From Ferdinandcohnia sp036965045 (GTDB lineage Bacteria > Bacillota > Bacilli > Bacillales > Bacillaceae_L): a stretch of 64,000 nt of DNA. Positions 31,569 through 40,631 of the stretch are shown piece after piece (position 1 is the first letter of the stretch; every line of letters starts with the position of its first letter). A program made the position numbers and the translations under genes. The stretch is from assembly GCF_036965045.1 (NCBI RefSeq), contig NZ_JBALOV010000001.1, positions 43,881-107,880 of the forward strand. Direction: 5' to 3'. The notes beneath the pieces were generated by a model. The model saw only the letters and a list, made by a program, of their open reading frames with translations, ran no database searches and had not been told where the DNA came from.

Positions 31569-34001
31569 TTATTTTAACTTTACTCGTTGTAAACGTAATG
31601 CGTTTAATACGACGGACACTGAACTGAATGCCATCGCTGCACCAGCAACCCATGGTGCTAGGAATCCTGCTGCTGCAATTGGAATTCCTATTGTGTTATA
31701 CGCAAATGCCCAGAATAAGTTTTGCTTAATATTTCGCATTGTTTTACGACTCATTAAAATTGCATCAGCTATGCTATTGAGATCACCACGAATAAGTGTA
31801 ATATCCGCAGCTTCCATGGCTACATCTGTACCTGTACCAATGGCCATCCCAATATCAGCAGTCGCGAGTGCTGGCGCATCATTTATACCGTCACCGACCA
31901 TAGCCACTTTTTTGCCCTGCTGTTGTAATTTTTTCACTTCATCTGCTTTGCCTTCAGGAAGGACCTCTGCAATAACCGTATCAACGCCTACCTCTTTCCC
32001 AATGGCTTGTGCTGTACGTTCATTATCGCCAGTCATCATAATAACTTGGATGCCCATGTCATGTAAGCGACGGATTGCTTCTTTGGATGTTTCTTTAATG
32101 GTATCCGCCACGGCGACTAACCCTGCGTATTGTCCATTTATTCCCGCTAACATCGCGGTCTTACCATCTGTCTCTAGTTTTTCCATCTCCGGTAGAACGG
32201 CTTGTATTTCAATTCCGTACTGTTGCATAAGTTTACGTGTTCCAATGACAATGCCTTGGCCAGAAACTGTAGCAATGACACCATGACCTGGAATGGCCTC
32301 AAAGAATTGAACATTCCCAAGCTCAATCCCTTTTTCTTGAATACCTTCGACAATCGCTTGTGCGAGTGGATGCTCAGATTGCTTTTCTGCTGCCCCGATC
32401 AGCGATAAAAATGAATCTTCATCTTGACCATCTGCTACCAAAACATCCGTTAAAACAGGTTTACCGTGTGTTACAGTACCTGTTTTGTCAACAATTACAG
32501 TATCAACACCTTGGGTTTGTTCTAAATGCTCGCCACCTTTAAATAAAATTCCAAATTCAGCTGCACGACCGCTACCTGCCATAATGGAGGTCGGCGTTGC
32601 CAATCCAAGCGCACATGGACATGCTATCACAAGAATCGCAATTAACACTTCAAGTGCTGGTGTGAATTCTCCCGGGTTTACCCAAATGATCCATACTAAA
32701 AATGCAAGGACAGCAATCCCCACTACGATTGGAACAAAAATACCCGAAATTTGATCCGTTAAACGCTGGATCGGCGCTTTTGAACCTTGTGCATCTTCTA
32801 CTACTTTAATAATCTGGGCTAATGCTGTTTCACGACCCACTTTTGTTGCTTTCATTTTAATGAAGCCATTCTTGTTAATCGTTGAGCCATATAATTCGTC
32901 ACCAGCATTTTTATCGACTGGTAAACTTTCGCCCGTCAACATCGATTCATCAACTGCTGTTGAACCTTCGACCATTTCACCATCTACTGGGATTTTTTCT
33001 CCCGGCTTCACTAAAATGGTATCACCTATTATAACTTCCTCTAACGGAACTTCCTTTTCAACTCCATCACGTACGACAATGGCGGTTTTTGCCTGAAGCC
33101 CCATTAGCTTTTTAATCGCTTCAGATGAACGCCCTTTTGCTCTCGCTTCAAATACCTTACCTAAGAGAATGAGTGTGATCAATACCGCACTTGTTTCAAA
33201 ATATAGGTGTGGACTGTGATGGGTTCCAGCCGTTACGATTGCTTGATATACACTATAAAAATAAGCTGCTGATGTACCCATGGCCACGAGAACATCCATG
33301 TTTGCACTTCCATTACGAAGAGCTTTATAAGCACCTACATAAAACTGTTTCCCGATAATAAATTGTACCGGTGTCGCCAAGATCAATTGAATCCACGGAT
33401 TCATTAAGAAATCTGGTACATATAAAAACGATGTAAATGAAAAGTGTCCTACCATCGTCCATAAAAGTGGCAACGATAATAGTGCAGAAATAATGAATTT
33501 TCGTTGTTGATCTTTAATATGCTTCTCGCGATAGTCTACCTGCTCTTTATCCTCTTGCTTTTGGTGTGCACCGTAGCCTAGTTTTTCAACTTTTGCAATG
33601 ATATCTGCAATCGCTACTTCAGAAGGATTAAATTCAATCGTAGCTTTTTCAAGAGCTAAATTGACATTTGCAGTTGCAACACCTTCCATCCGATTTAACC
33701 CTTTTTCGATACGTGTTGCACAGGCTGCACAAGTCATTCCGGTAATATCAAACTCCGCTTTTTGTTTCACCACACCGTAACCTAATGCTTCAATTTTCTT
33801 TTCAAAATCTACTTCACTCAGTATTGATGGGTCATATTTAATTGATGACTTTTCTAGTGCTAGGTTGACGGATGCCTGCTCAACACCCTCCATTTTATTT
33901 AACCCTTTTTCAATACGTGTTGCACACGCCGCACAAGTCATTCCGGTAATTTGAATACTCGCTTCTTTCAACTTACTGGCTGCTGTTGCCTCGGTACTCA
34001 T
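31569..34001 (-). CDS. copA: Copper-exporting P1B-type ATPase CopA
   Basis: An 810-residue Cu+ efflux ATPase in the cytoplasmic membrane. Two N-terminal heavy-metal-associated domains each carry GMTCAAC (at about 19 and 91). Then follow the membrane CPC motif (VIACPCALGLATPTS), the phosphorylation site DKTGTVTHGKP, the nucleotide-domain SEHPLA and the hinge GDGINDAPAL. Length and order match B. subtilis CopA. It is preceded by its own CsoR-type operator (34021-34037) and lies downstream of copZ and csoR on the same strand. Confidence 0.97.
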   Translation of the reverse strand: MSTEATAASKLKEASIQITGMTCAACATRIEKGLNKMEGVEQASVNLALEKSSIKYDPSILSEVDFEKKIEALGYGVVKQKAEFDITGMTCAACATRIEKGLNRMEGVATANVNLALEKATIEFNPSEVAIADIIAKVEKLGYGAHQKQEDKEQVDYREKHIKDQQRKFIISALLSLPLLWTMVGHFSFTSFLYVPDFLMNPWIQLILATPVQFIIGKQFYVGAYKALRNGSANMDVLVAMGTSAAYFYSVYQAIVTAGTHHSPHLYFETSAVLITLILLGKVFEARAKGRSSEAIKKLMGLQAKTAIVVRDGVEKEVPLEEVIIGDTILVKPGEKIPVDGEMVEGSTAVDESMLTGESLPVDKNAGDELYGSTINKNGFIKMKATKVGRETALAQIIKVVEDAQGSKAPIQRLTDQISGIFVPIVVGIAVLAFLVWIIWVNPGEFTPALEVLIAILVIACPCALGLATPTSIMAGSGRAAEFGILFKGGEHLEQTQGVDTVIVDKTGTVTHGKPVLTDVLVADGQDEDSFLSLIGAAEKQSEHPLAQAIVEGIQEKGIELGNVQFFEAIPGHGVIATVSGQGIVIGTRKLMQQYGIEIQAVLPEMEKLETDGKTAMLAGINGQYAGLVAVADTIKETSKEAIRRLHDMGIQVIMMTGDNERTAQAIGKEVGVDTVIAEVLPEGKADEVKKLQQQGKKVAMVGDGINDAPALATADIGMAIGTGTDVAMEAADITLIRGDLNSIADAILMSRKTMRNIKQNLFWAFAYNTIGIPIAAAGFLAPWVAGAAMAFSSVSVVLNALRLQRVKLK

Positions 34002-34020
34002 GATTTTCTCTACCTCCCTT

Positions 34021-34037
34021 ATACCTTATAGGGGTAT
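34021..34037. promoter_or_regulatory. CsoR-type operator, copA
   Basis: ATACCTTATAGGGGTAT, 17 bp, an imperfect ATACC/GGTAT inverted repeat, just upstream of copA. One of three 17-bp sites in the copper cluster. Confidence 0.75.
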
Positions 34038-34074
34038 ATTTTTATGAAAATGAGAGAGTGCTATGGAAGCACTC

Positions 34075-34281
34075 TTATTCTACGTCATATCCTTGATCTT
34101 CAATTGTTTCTTTAATTGTATCAAGGGAAACTTTAGATTCATTAAAGGCAATTTCAACTAAAGCTTCGTCTAATTTTACGTTTACTTGATCTACGCCTTC
34201 TAATTTACCAACACTGCCTTCTACAGCCTTTACACAATGACCACATGACATTCCTTGTACGTTTAATGTTACTGTTTGCAT
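34075..34281 (-). CDS. copZ: Copper chaperone CopZ
   Basis: A 68-residue heavy-metal-associated protein that carries Cu+ to CopA. The metal site is GMSCGHC (residues 10-16), where the common form is GMxCxHC, and the EGSVGKLEGVDQVNV and YDVE segments complete the ferredoxin-like fold. It sits between csoR and copA with a CsoR-type site upstream. Confidence 0.95.
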   Translation of the reverse strand: MQTVTLNVQGMSCGHCVKAVEGSVGKLEGVDQVNVKLDEALVEIAFNESKVSLDTIKETIEDQGYDVE

Positions 34282-34314
34282 ATTATTTCTCTCCTTTTAA
34301 ATATTTATTGTTTC

Positions 34315-34331
34315 ATACTCCACTAGGGTAT
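34315..34331. promoter_or_regulatory. CsoR-type operator, copZ
   Basis: ATACTCCACTAGGGTAT, 17 bp, between csoR and copZ; same length and end bases as the other two sites of the copper cluster. Confidence 0.65.
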
Positions 34332-34349
34332 ATGCAGATTAAAAAAAAT

Positions 34350-34682
34350 TTACTTCTTCATTAGCTTTTGGATGGTAACAACTAATTCATCTAGAACTTC
34401 ATTATCACCTTCCGTAAGGCGGTCTACGACACACCCTTTTAAATGACCTTCCAATAAGATTTTGGCCACACTATTTAAAGCGGATTGTGTTGCAGAAATC
34501 TGAGTAATAACGTCATCACAATATACGTCTTTATCAATCATCCCTTTAATGCCTCGAATCTGACCTTCAATACGATTTAAGCGATTTGTTAAATCCTTTT
34601 TCACACGTTCAGGATGATGGCTCTTTCGGCCGGACGTTCCACATTCTGTATGACAAGCTACATCTTCAGCTTTGTTTTCCAT
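34350..34682 (-). CDS. csoR: Copper-sensing repressor CsoR
   Basis: A 110-residue all-helical repressor. The copper ligands Cys-His-Cys are present: YCDDVITQ, then EGHLKGCV (C54, H79, C83 by my count), the set that defines CsoR. An N-terminal extension rich in His and Cys (ACHTECGTSGRKSHH) precedes the core. The CstR paralogue at 44985 lacks the His. A 17-bp operator lies upstream (34715-34731), so the gene is probably autoregulated. Confidence 0.94.
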   Translation of the reverse strand: MENKAEDVACHTECGTSGRKSHHPERVKKDLTNRLNRIEGQIRGIKGMIDKDVYCDDVITQISATQSALNSVAKILLEGHLKGCVVDRLTEGDNEVLDELVVTIQKLMKK

Positions 34683-34714
34683 AGCACAACCTCCTAACTT
34701 GATTTCATCTTAGC

Positions 34715-34731
34715 ATACCCCCATTAGGTAT
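34715..34731. promoter_or_regulatory. CsoR-type operator, csoR
   Basis: ATACCCCCATTAGGTAT, 17 bp, 32 bases upstream of the csoR ATG. Confidence 0.75.
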
Positions 34732-34800
34732 GTAAAGTAGGAAGTATCCATTTTTTTGCAAAAAGATATTTAATTAAAAAAGTAGACACAAATTAACACT

Positions 34801-35466
34801 TTATTCCCACTTGTATCCGATACCCCAAACGGTTTTTAGATGATTTTCAATTGGAAAACCTGTTTTCCTAAATTTATCACGTATATTTCGAACGTGTGAA
34901 TCTACTGTTCGATCCTCAATACTGGCGTCATACCCCCATACGGTTTCTAATAGTTTCTCACGACTAAAAACAATATTCTTGTTTTTCATTAACAGGCCTA
35001 CCATCTCGAATTCTTTTGGAGTTAGTATGATACTTTCATCATTAAAATACATCGAGTGGTTATTTTCATCCCAAACCAAACCATACATTTCAATTTTCGG
35101 AGATTGTTTCGTTCTTCTTAAAACGGCTTGAATACGAGCAATTAAGACACTCTCATCAAATGGTTTCGTAATATAATCATCGGCTCCTATACTTAATCCT
35201 CTAACTATATCTGTACTAGTATCTCTTGCCGTTAACATGATTATTGGTACGTCCGAAAATTTTCTAATCTTTCTGGCTGTCTCCCACCCATTTAAATGGG
35301 GCATCATGACGTCTAATAAAATTAAGTCAATGGGATTATTCTCCAGATATTTAATTCCTTCTTCACCGGAATTTGCCGATATGCATGTAAAACCATGATG
35401 CTCTATATATAAGGTAAGTAATTGCAGCATTCTTAACTCATCATCGATCAATAAAATTTTTGGCAT
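34801..35466 (-). CDS. OmpR/PhoB-family response regulator
   Basis: A 221-residue two-domain regulator: receiver with Asp pair DD8-9, phospho-acceptor D52 in LILLDVMMP and the late K in DDYITKPFD, then a winged helix with RTVDSHVRNIRDKFRK. The start is ATG 35466, with AGGAAG upstream. No kinase gene is adjacent. The unpaired HAMP kinase at 28269-29642 is the natural candidate partner and the shared TGCAT boxes are candidate targets (inference). Confidence 0.88.
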   Translation of the reverse strand: MPKILLIDDELRMLQLLTLYIEHHGFTCISANSGEEGIKYLENNPIDLILLDVMMPHLNGWETARKIRKFSDVPIIMLTARDTSTDIVRGLSIGADDYITKPFDESVLIARIQAVLRRTKQSPKIEMYGLVWDENNHSMYFNDESIILTPKEFEMVGLLMKNKNIVFSREKLLETVWGYDASIEDRTVDSHVRNIRDKFRKTGFPIENHLKTVWGIGYKWE

Positions 35467-35550
35467 CTGAATCGCTTCCTTTAAAAACTTCATTTTTCAC
35501 TAAATATTAACTTTAAATATGTGTTCACGGTTATTCCATATATCTATTTC

Positions 35551-36282
35551 TCAAGTCCAATAAGTTAATGTATCGAATACTCCGAGAACTATCATGATCC
35601 AGCCAACTGTCTTTTGCACAGTGGCCCCTACCTTCCTTCCTTTTTTCATAAAGATACTTCCTAATTCAAAATACCAAATAAGAAAAATGGCTAAAATGAG
35701 TGGAATTGACGTTCCAATAGCAAATATGCTTGGCAGCACAGCTCCATATGATGTAGATAACACAATCGGCATGAGAGTAACAAAAAATAAGACGAACATA
35801 GTCGGGCAAAAACCTAAAGAAAAGCTAAATCCCATTAAAAATGCCCCTAACTTTCCTTTTTTAAAAAATCTATCTGGTATTTTGCCTAATGAAATTGTCC
35901 AACTCATTTTAAAATATCCCGCTAGGTAGATTCCAATGATTATTAGAATTGGACCTACTTGCTTTCTCACCCATGGAAATAGAAGAGTTAGATTTGCCTT
36001 AAATTCCTGCCCTAATAACCAAACTAATAACCCTAACCCTGAAAATACAACAATCTTTCCCAGTATGAAGAAAAACACTTCCGTCCATGCGAGTCTTTTC
36101 TGAACAGAACGGTTACCATAGACCATGATTGCCCCTAAATTGCCAGTAAACTGACATGGAACTAAGGCCCCTACAAGACCTAATAAAAATGCAGCAAGTA
36201 CAGGCAGGCCTTCTACACTATAAAACATATTCCTAAATGGGGTACTTAGGAAATTACTAATCTCGGATAGGATTTGATACAT
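35551..36282 (-). CDS. CcdA/DsbD-like membrane protein (TauE/UreH-type superfamily)
   Basis: A 243-residue polytopic protein with about six membrane segments. The two cysteine-proline motifs GALVPCQFTGN (TM1) and LGFCPTMF (TM4) are placed like the redox pair of the DsbD/CcdA family, which carries electrons across the membrane. Proteins of this layout occur next to copper genes in Bacilli. Role here (thiol reduction, or metal handling) is inference. Confidence 0.75.
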   Translation of the reverse strand: MYQILSEISNFLSTPFRNMFYSVEGLPVLAAFLLGLVGALVPCQFTGNLGAIMVYGNRSVQKRLAWTEVFFFILGKIVVFSGLGLLVWLLGQEFKANLTLLFPWVRKQVGPILIIIGIYLAGYFKMSWTISLGKIPDRFFKKGKLGAFLMGFSFSLGFCPTMFVLFFVTLMPIVLSTSYGAVLPSIFAIGTSIPLILAIFLIWYFELGSIFMKKGRKVGATVQKTVGWIMIVLGVFDTLTYWT

Positions 36283-36462
36283 TACCTTTCACTCCTAGAA
36301 TTACTTGTTAACGCTATTATTGCAGTCTAAATAGTAGTTTTTTTCTGCATCATCTTTCATCATAACAAAGAATTATCGAGAAATTATGGAGTTATTTTAA
36401 CATTTGTACGTAAAAAAAGAGATTGGTCTCGTTCAACCAATCCCTTCATTAATAAACATTCA

Positions 36463-37083
36463 TTATTCTGCTGGCGAAAGTTCATCTTCCGTTACCCACT
36501 TATGGTTTGTTACTTTTTCCCCTGTCTTGGTATCGGTGAAATCCACCATATAAACAGTTGTTTGTTTAGCTGTGTCAATCGTAGCAGTAGCCCCCTTCAT
36601 ACCCTCCATATGATCAGCATTTAATACAACTTCATCACCTGGTTTATAAGGTTCCCCACCTGCATTTTCAATTTCTTCGTGAATCACCCATTTGTGGTTT
36701 TCCACAGGTTCACCGCCAGTTGTTGGGGTATAAGTAACCGAATATACTGTTGTACGATAGGCTCCCGACACAGTTGCTTCAGCGCCATTCATTCCTGGCA
36801 TATGATCTGCATGCATAATCACTTTACTGCCAACTGGATAAGTTGGATTTTCCGCCTCAGCTAAACCTTCTGGAACCTCACCAGAACCTGAGTGATGCAT
36901 ACCTGAATGATCCATCTCCTCGTTAGAATCAGCTTCTTCTTCACTCATATCCATATTCTCCTGGGTGTTTGAGTCGTCATCCGAATTTTTATTACGGGTT
37001 GTTTCATCATTGCCAGCACATGCTGCCAGAAGGAATACCAACAATAATGAAGCAAAGTTTAACCATATTTTTTTGTTTTTCAC
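36463..37083 (-). CDS. YdhK-like lipoprotein with two DUF1541 repeats
   Basis: A 206-residue lipoprotein (lipobox LAAC). After a low-complexity Asp/Glu/Met/His linker (NMDMSEEEADSNEEMDHSG) come two DUF1541 repeats of about 65 residues. Each contains a HADHMPGMNGA / NADHMEGMKGA metal-like motif and NHKWV. The Met/His content suggests copper binding outside the cell, and DUF1541 genes are often near copper ATPases. GTG 37083 is the better start (GAGAGG upstream); the longer frame adds seven residues. A regulator box lies at 37137-37156. Confidence 0.82.
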   Translation of the reverse strand: MKNKKIWLNFASLLLVFLLAACAGNDETTRNKNSDDDSNTQENMDMSEEEADSNEEMDHSGMHHSGSGEVPEGLAEAENPTYPVGSKVIMHADHMPGMNGAEATVSGAYRTTVYSVTYTPTTGGEPVENHKWVIHEEIENAGGEPYKPGDEVVLNADHMEGMKGATATIDTAKQTTVYMVDFTDTKTGEKVTNHKWVTEDELSPAE

Positions 37084-37136
37084 TATTACCAACCTCTCTA
37101 ACATATTTAACGTCAGTATTAAATTATCAATAAAAT

Positions 37137-37156
37137 ATGCAAATTTTATGCATAAA
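37137..37156 (-). promoter_or_regulatory. Direct-repeat regulator box upstream of ydhK-like gene
   Basis: On the minus strand TTTATGCAT and AATTTGCAT repeat with the TGCAT cores 11 bp apart, as at 27581-27600 and 29776-29795. Confidence 0.55.
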
Positions 37157-37294
37157 CTCTAGGACTTTCTCCGTAATTTTTAATGAGGATAAAGGACAGT
37201 CTTGTTCTGTTACCTTCCATAATTTAATTTTTGTAGGTCAGTCTGATTTCAAGTATAGTAAAAGTATTCGAAAACGGATTGGGGTGAGGATCCT

Positions 37295-37591
37295 TTGTTG
37301 TTAGATTTGTTTCTATTAGACCCGGACTTTTATACTTTAATGGCACTTAACGTTAATCTTTGTATAAGTTTAATGGTCATTTTTCTCACAACGCAAAGGG
37401 TTGAATTTGGCTTTAGTTCACCATTATCCGCTATCACAGATATACAAAATAGTAATAATAAGAAATTTGATATAAATAGGAGTCTTTTAATTCAGTATTT
37501 CATTACAAGGAGAATAACACGATCCATCCGAAATAGAGTATTCACGAGTGATGATACCGATAGCTCTGTTTCCTTTTATCTTACTAGTTAA
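37295..37591 (+). CDS. mifM: MifM-like arrest peptide upstream of yidC2
   Basis: A 98-residue protein with an N-terminal hydrophobic segment (about 11-32) followed by a polar tail, 22 bases before the insertase gene. B. subtilis MifM (about 95 residues) has the same place, size and layout, and monitors YidC activity by stalling its own translation. The C-terminal part keeps the pattern of MifM as I remember it: FDINR-LLI (58-66), RRIT..IRNRVF (72-83) and an acidic DDTD cluster (86-89). A hairpin covering the yidC2 ribosome site overlaps its 3' end. Start TTG 37295 or 37298 after GGTGAGG. Homology is by pattern, not alignment. Confidence 0.72.
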   Translation: MLLDLFLLDPDFYTLMALNVNLCISLMVIFLTTQRVEFGFSSPLSAITDIQNSNNKKFDINRSLLIQYFITRRITRSIRNRVFTSDDTDSSVSFYLTS

Positions 37592-37613
37592 ATTCAACTT
37601 TTAAGGAGGAAAC
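37568..37613 (+). promoter_or_regulatory. Hairpin masking the yidC2 ribosome binding site
   Basis: GTTTCCT (37568-37574, inside the arrest-peptide gene) pairs with AGGAAAC (37607-37613), which overlaps the AAGGAGG ribosome site (37603-37609). A ribosome stalled on the arrest peptide would open the stem and allow yidC2 translation, as described for mifM-yidC2. Confidence 0.65.
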
Positions 37614-38405
37614 ATGAAGAATTTTCGTTTTGTCACAAGTTTTAGTACTCTTTTAATCGTTCTCACTACATTCCTATCAGGTTGTGGGATAAATACGGAT
37701 AGTAACAATAGCGGTTTTTTTAGTCATTATGTGGTGGAACCTTTGACACAGCTCATAAATTTTATCGCGAATACATTTCACGGAAGCTATGGAATCGCCA
37801 TTATTACGGTAACCATACTCATTCGCTTGTTTATGATGCCATCCATGTTAAAACAGTATAAAAATCAATCAGCTATGAAAGAAAAAATGGAAATCCTAAA
37901 ACCAGAAATGGAAAACATACAGAAAAAGATTACAGCTGAAACAGACCCGAAAAAGAAACAAGAGCTTCAACAAGAAATGATGGGGTTATACCGTAAACAT
38001 GGAATTAACCCACTCAATATGGGATGTTTGCCATTACTTATCCAAATGCCAATCTTAACTGGGCTCTATTTTGCAATTCGTGGTTCAGCCGAAATCTCTC
38101 ACCATACGTTTTTATGGTTTAGTCTAGGGCATCCCGATTTAGTTTTAACAATTATTGCCGGGATCGTTTATTTTATTCAATTTAAAATTTCACAGCTTAA
38201 TATGACGCAAGGTCAACAACAACAAATGAAATTTATGGGCTTATTGTCACCCATTATGATTGTGGTCATATCATTTGGAGCCCCTGCCGCGTTACCACTT
38301 TATTGGGTTGCAGGCGGAATCTTCCTAACAATCCAGACCTTTATTGGGCAACGGCTCTATCGAAAGCAGAAGGTCGAGACAATTGTAGAAAATCAGCGAG
38401 TATAA
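37614..38405 (+). CDS. yidC2: Membrane protein insertase YidC2 (OxaA family)
   Basis: A 263-residue lipoprotein insertase: signal with lipobox LSGC, then five membrane segments. The first-TM motif ITVTILIRLFMMP has the groove Arg (R about 72), the cytoplasmic helical hairpin follows (KNQSAMKEKMEILKPEMEN to QELQQEMMGLYRKHGINP), then NMGCLPLLIQMP. This is the YidC2 (YqjG) form because of the MifM-like gene in front. It inserts membrane proteins alone or with Sec. A terminator follows at once. Confidence 0.93.
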   Translation: MKNFRFVTSFSTLLIVLTTFLSGCGINTDSNNSGFFSHYVVEPLTQLINFIANTFHGSYGIAIITVTILIRLFMMPSMLKQYKNQSAMKEKMEILKPEMENIQKKITAETDPKKKQELQQEMMGLYRKHGINPLNMGCLPLLIQMPILTGLYFAIRGSAEISHHTFLWFSLGHPDLVLTIIAGIVYFIQFKISQLNMTQGQQQQMKFMGLLSPIMIVVISFGAPAALPLYWVAGGIFLTIQTFIGQRLYRKQKVETIVENQRV

Positions 38406-38412
38406 TCAAAAT

Positions 38413-38443
38413 AAGGCCAATCTCATTTAACGGGATTGGCCTT
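38413..38443 (+). terminator. Terminator after yidC2
   Basis: AAGGCCAATC pairs perfectly with GATTGGCCTT across an 11-base loop, followed by TTTA. Confidence 0.85.
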
Positions 38444-38529
38444 TACTATTTTACAAATCTGTTTCAGGTATGTACTTAAAATTTATCATCCTAGCAGTGG
38501 GCTATCATGCCCAACTAAAAACAAACCAT

Positions 38530-39168
38530 TCAATAAAGGCTTTTCGTATAACTCTCTTTAAGTCTTTCTTTAATAGAATCAATACTGCTATTTGGGAGCT
38601 TAGCATGTTCATATAATATATTGGCAGCAGCAGGTAGTTCTGCCTTATCTAGCCAAGTCGTTGGATTCCATAGCCCTGACCTTTTGAATGCTTTTGCACA
38701 ATGAATGAAGCATTCTTCCACCTCTACACCGATACCCAAAAGGGGACGTTTATCCTTTACAGCCATTTTTTCAAGCAAACCTTCATCTTTTACGATTGTT
38801 GCATGGCCATTTACTCTTAGTGTTTCTCCAAGTCCAGGAATGAAAAAAACTAGACCTATTTTGGGATTGGACAAGATATTTCGCAATGAATCTATTCTTT
38901 TATTACCTGGTCTTTCTGGTATGATTAACTGCTTTTCATTTAATACTAGAACAGACCCTGGTTGATCTCCTCTTGGCGAAACATCACAATTTCCGAATTC
39001 ATCAGATGTAGACATAACCAAAAACGGTGATTTAGCAATAAAATGCTTACAATGATGATCCAAATATGTAATCGCCTTATTTTTTACTAATTCACTTGGA
39101 TAACCTACAATTGTTCGTAATTCTTCCTCTGTTTCAACTGAATTTTTAAATGGTCCACTTTTAATCAA
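38530..39168 (-). CDS. PPOX-type flavoprotein (MSMEG_1061 / pyridoxamine oxidase-like family)
   Basis: A split-barrel FMN protein of about 212 residues. Landmarks are HHCKHFIAKSPFLVMST, CDVSPRGDQPGSVLVL, PGNKRIDSLRNIL and IPGLGETLRVNG, shared with FMN-dependent pyridoxamine-phosphate-oxidase-like proteins. Substrate unknown. TTG 39168 has AGGAG eight bases upstream and avoids overlap with the previous gene; ATG 39219 would overlap it by 20 bases and has no ribosome site. It is downstream of diaminopropionate ammonia-lyase on the same strand. Confidence 0.8.
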   Translation of the reverse strand: MIKSGPFKNSVETEEELRTIVGYPSELVKNKAITYLDHHCKHFIAKSPFLVMSTSDEFGNCDVSPRGDQPGSVLVLNEKQLIIPERPGNKRIDSLRNILSNPKIGLVFFIPGLGETLRVNGHATIVKDEGLLEKMAVKDKRPLLGIGVEVEECFIHCAKAFKRSGLWNPTTWLDKAELPAAANILYEHAKLPNSSIDSIKERLKESYTKSLY

Positions 39169-39199
39169 TTTGTTCACTCCTAATAGAATGTACTCAGTA

Positions 39200-40396
39200 C
39201 TAAGATGGATATGCTCCATCCCGCACTATTTTCACATAATTCTCAACGTCTGTGTCTCCTTCGGTATTGAAAAATAATATCTTCGAATCCCCATTAAGAT
39301 TTAACTGTTCTTTTAAGCTTGAATACTGGTTTTTCGTTAGAATTTCACTTACAACTCCTATTCCAACAGCAGCCCCAGATTCTCCTGAAATCACACGGAT
39401 ATCATCATTTAAGGGGCTTGCTAAAATTCTCATCCCCTGTGCCGCATAATTATCCGGACATGAAATGAAGCCATCTGCATAATCACGAAGTACCGGCCAC
39501 CCTATACTGCTTGGTTCCCCACATGCTAATCCAGCCATAATCGTATCCAAATCACCCGTTACAGCATGCAGTTCACCATCATTTGCAGCAGCCGTTTGAA
39601 AGATACAGTTTGCTTTTTCAGGTTCGACTACAACCGTAATGGGACGGCTTTCACCATACATATTTGCAAAAAAGCCTTGCACTGATGCGGCCATTGAGCC
39701 AACTCCAGCCTGGACAAAGATATGGGTGGGCGTTTCGCCTAACTCACTAAGTTGTTCGTAAACTTCCAAGACAAAAGTAGTATAGCCTTGCATAATCTTC
39801 TTAGGAATGGCCTCATATCCATCCCAGGCTGTATCCTGAACTAAAACCCAGCCATTTTTTTCAGCATGTTCAGCTGCCATCCGCACTGTATCATCATAAT
39901 TTAATTCTGTTATCGACGCGTCTGCCCCTTCAGCAAGAATATGATTAAGGCGTTCAACGGATGAACCTTTAGGCATATACACAACAGATTTTTGCTGCAA
40001 TTGATTTGCTGTCCATGCAATTCCTCTACCATGATTTCCATCTGTTGCTGTAACAAATGTTAGGTCTCCTAACTTGGCTCTAACTTCAGTTGAAATTAAC
40101 CTGTTATATGGTAAATCATCTAGATCCATTTCCATTTTATCTGCTAAAAGACTGCCAATGGCATAGGAACCACCTAAAGCCTTGAATGCATTTAATCCAA
40201 AACGAAAAGATTCATCCTTCACAAAGATTTTGCTTATTTTTAATTCCCTTGCCAGGTTGTCTAAAGAAATCAAAGGTGTAGGTTTATAATTTGGAAAGCT
40301 TTTGTGAAATCTTTGTACTTTTCGAGCATGATCTATTCCTAAAAAGTCGATTTCTGTCTTTGAAGCTTTCTTTCGATCATATTTAACCATACGCAT
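39200..40396 (-). CDS. dpaL: Diaminopropionate ammonia-lyase
   Basis: A 398-residue fold-type II PLP enzyme that splits 2,3-diaminopropionate (either enantiomer) to pyruvate and ammonia. The PLP lysine is in LNAFKALGGSYA (K72). Other family blocks are FVTATDGNHGRGIAWTA, TAWDGYEAIPKKIMQGYTT and AGLACGEPSSIGWPVL, the latter two specific to DpaL (YgeX). Length fits. It is divergent from the ugp operon; the downstream flavoprotein gene may be co-transcribed. With the 16-22 kb cluster, this is the second degradative enzyme for unusual amino acids in the window. Confidence 0.92.
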   Translation of the reverse strand: MRMVKYDRKKASKTEIDFLGIDHARKVQRFHKSFPNYKPTPLISLDNLARELKISKIFVKDESFRFGLNAFKALGGSYAIGSLLADKMEMDLDDLPYNRLISTEVRAKLGDLTFVTATDGNHGRGIAWTANQLQQKSVVYMPKGSSVERLNHILAEGADASITELNYDDTVRMAAEHAEKNGWVLVQDTAWDGYEAIPKKIMQGYTTFVLEVYEQLSELGETPTHIFVQAGVGSMAASVQGFFANMYGESRPITVVVEPEKANCIFQTAAANDGELHAVTGDLDTIMAGLACGEPSSIGWPVLRDYADGFISCPDNYAAQGMRILASPLNDDIRVISGESGAAVGIGVVSEILTKNQYSSLKEQLNLNGDSKILFFNTEGDTDVENYVKIVRDGAYPS

Positions 40397-40631
40397 ATTT
40401 GATTTACCTCATTTCATCTAATCATTATCAAAACTACTCTTCACTCGTTTTCCAACTACTATATTCTACTTTACCATGAAAATTCATAATAAATTTTATA
40501 TTTGCATTTTTAAACTACCTCATGAATATTTTGTAAGTAATTAACAAATATCTCCAGAAACATCATATAGATAACTGAGAGACTATGGACAAATAAGAAA
40601 TAAGGTTCGTTTAAAAGGAAGGATTGATCCA

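Noticed and set aside
31693..33780. Several long open frames antisense to copA
   Set aside because: They mirror the codon pattern of copA, have no ribosome sites and no protein features.
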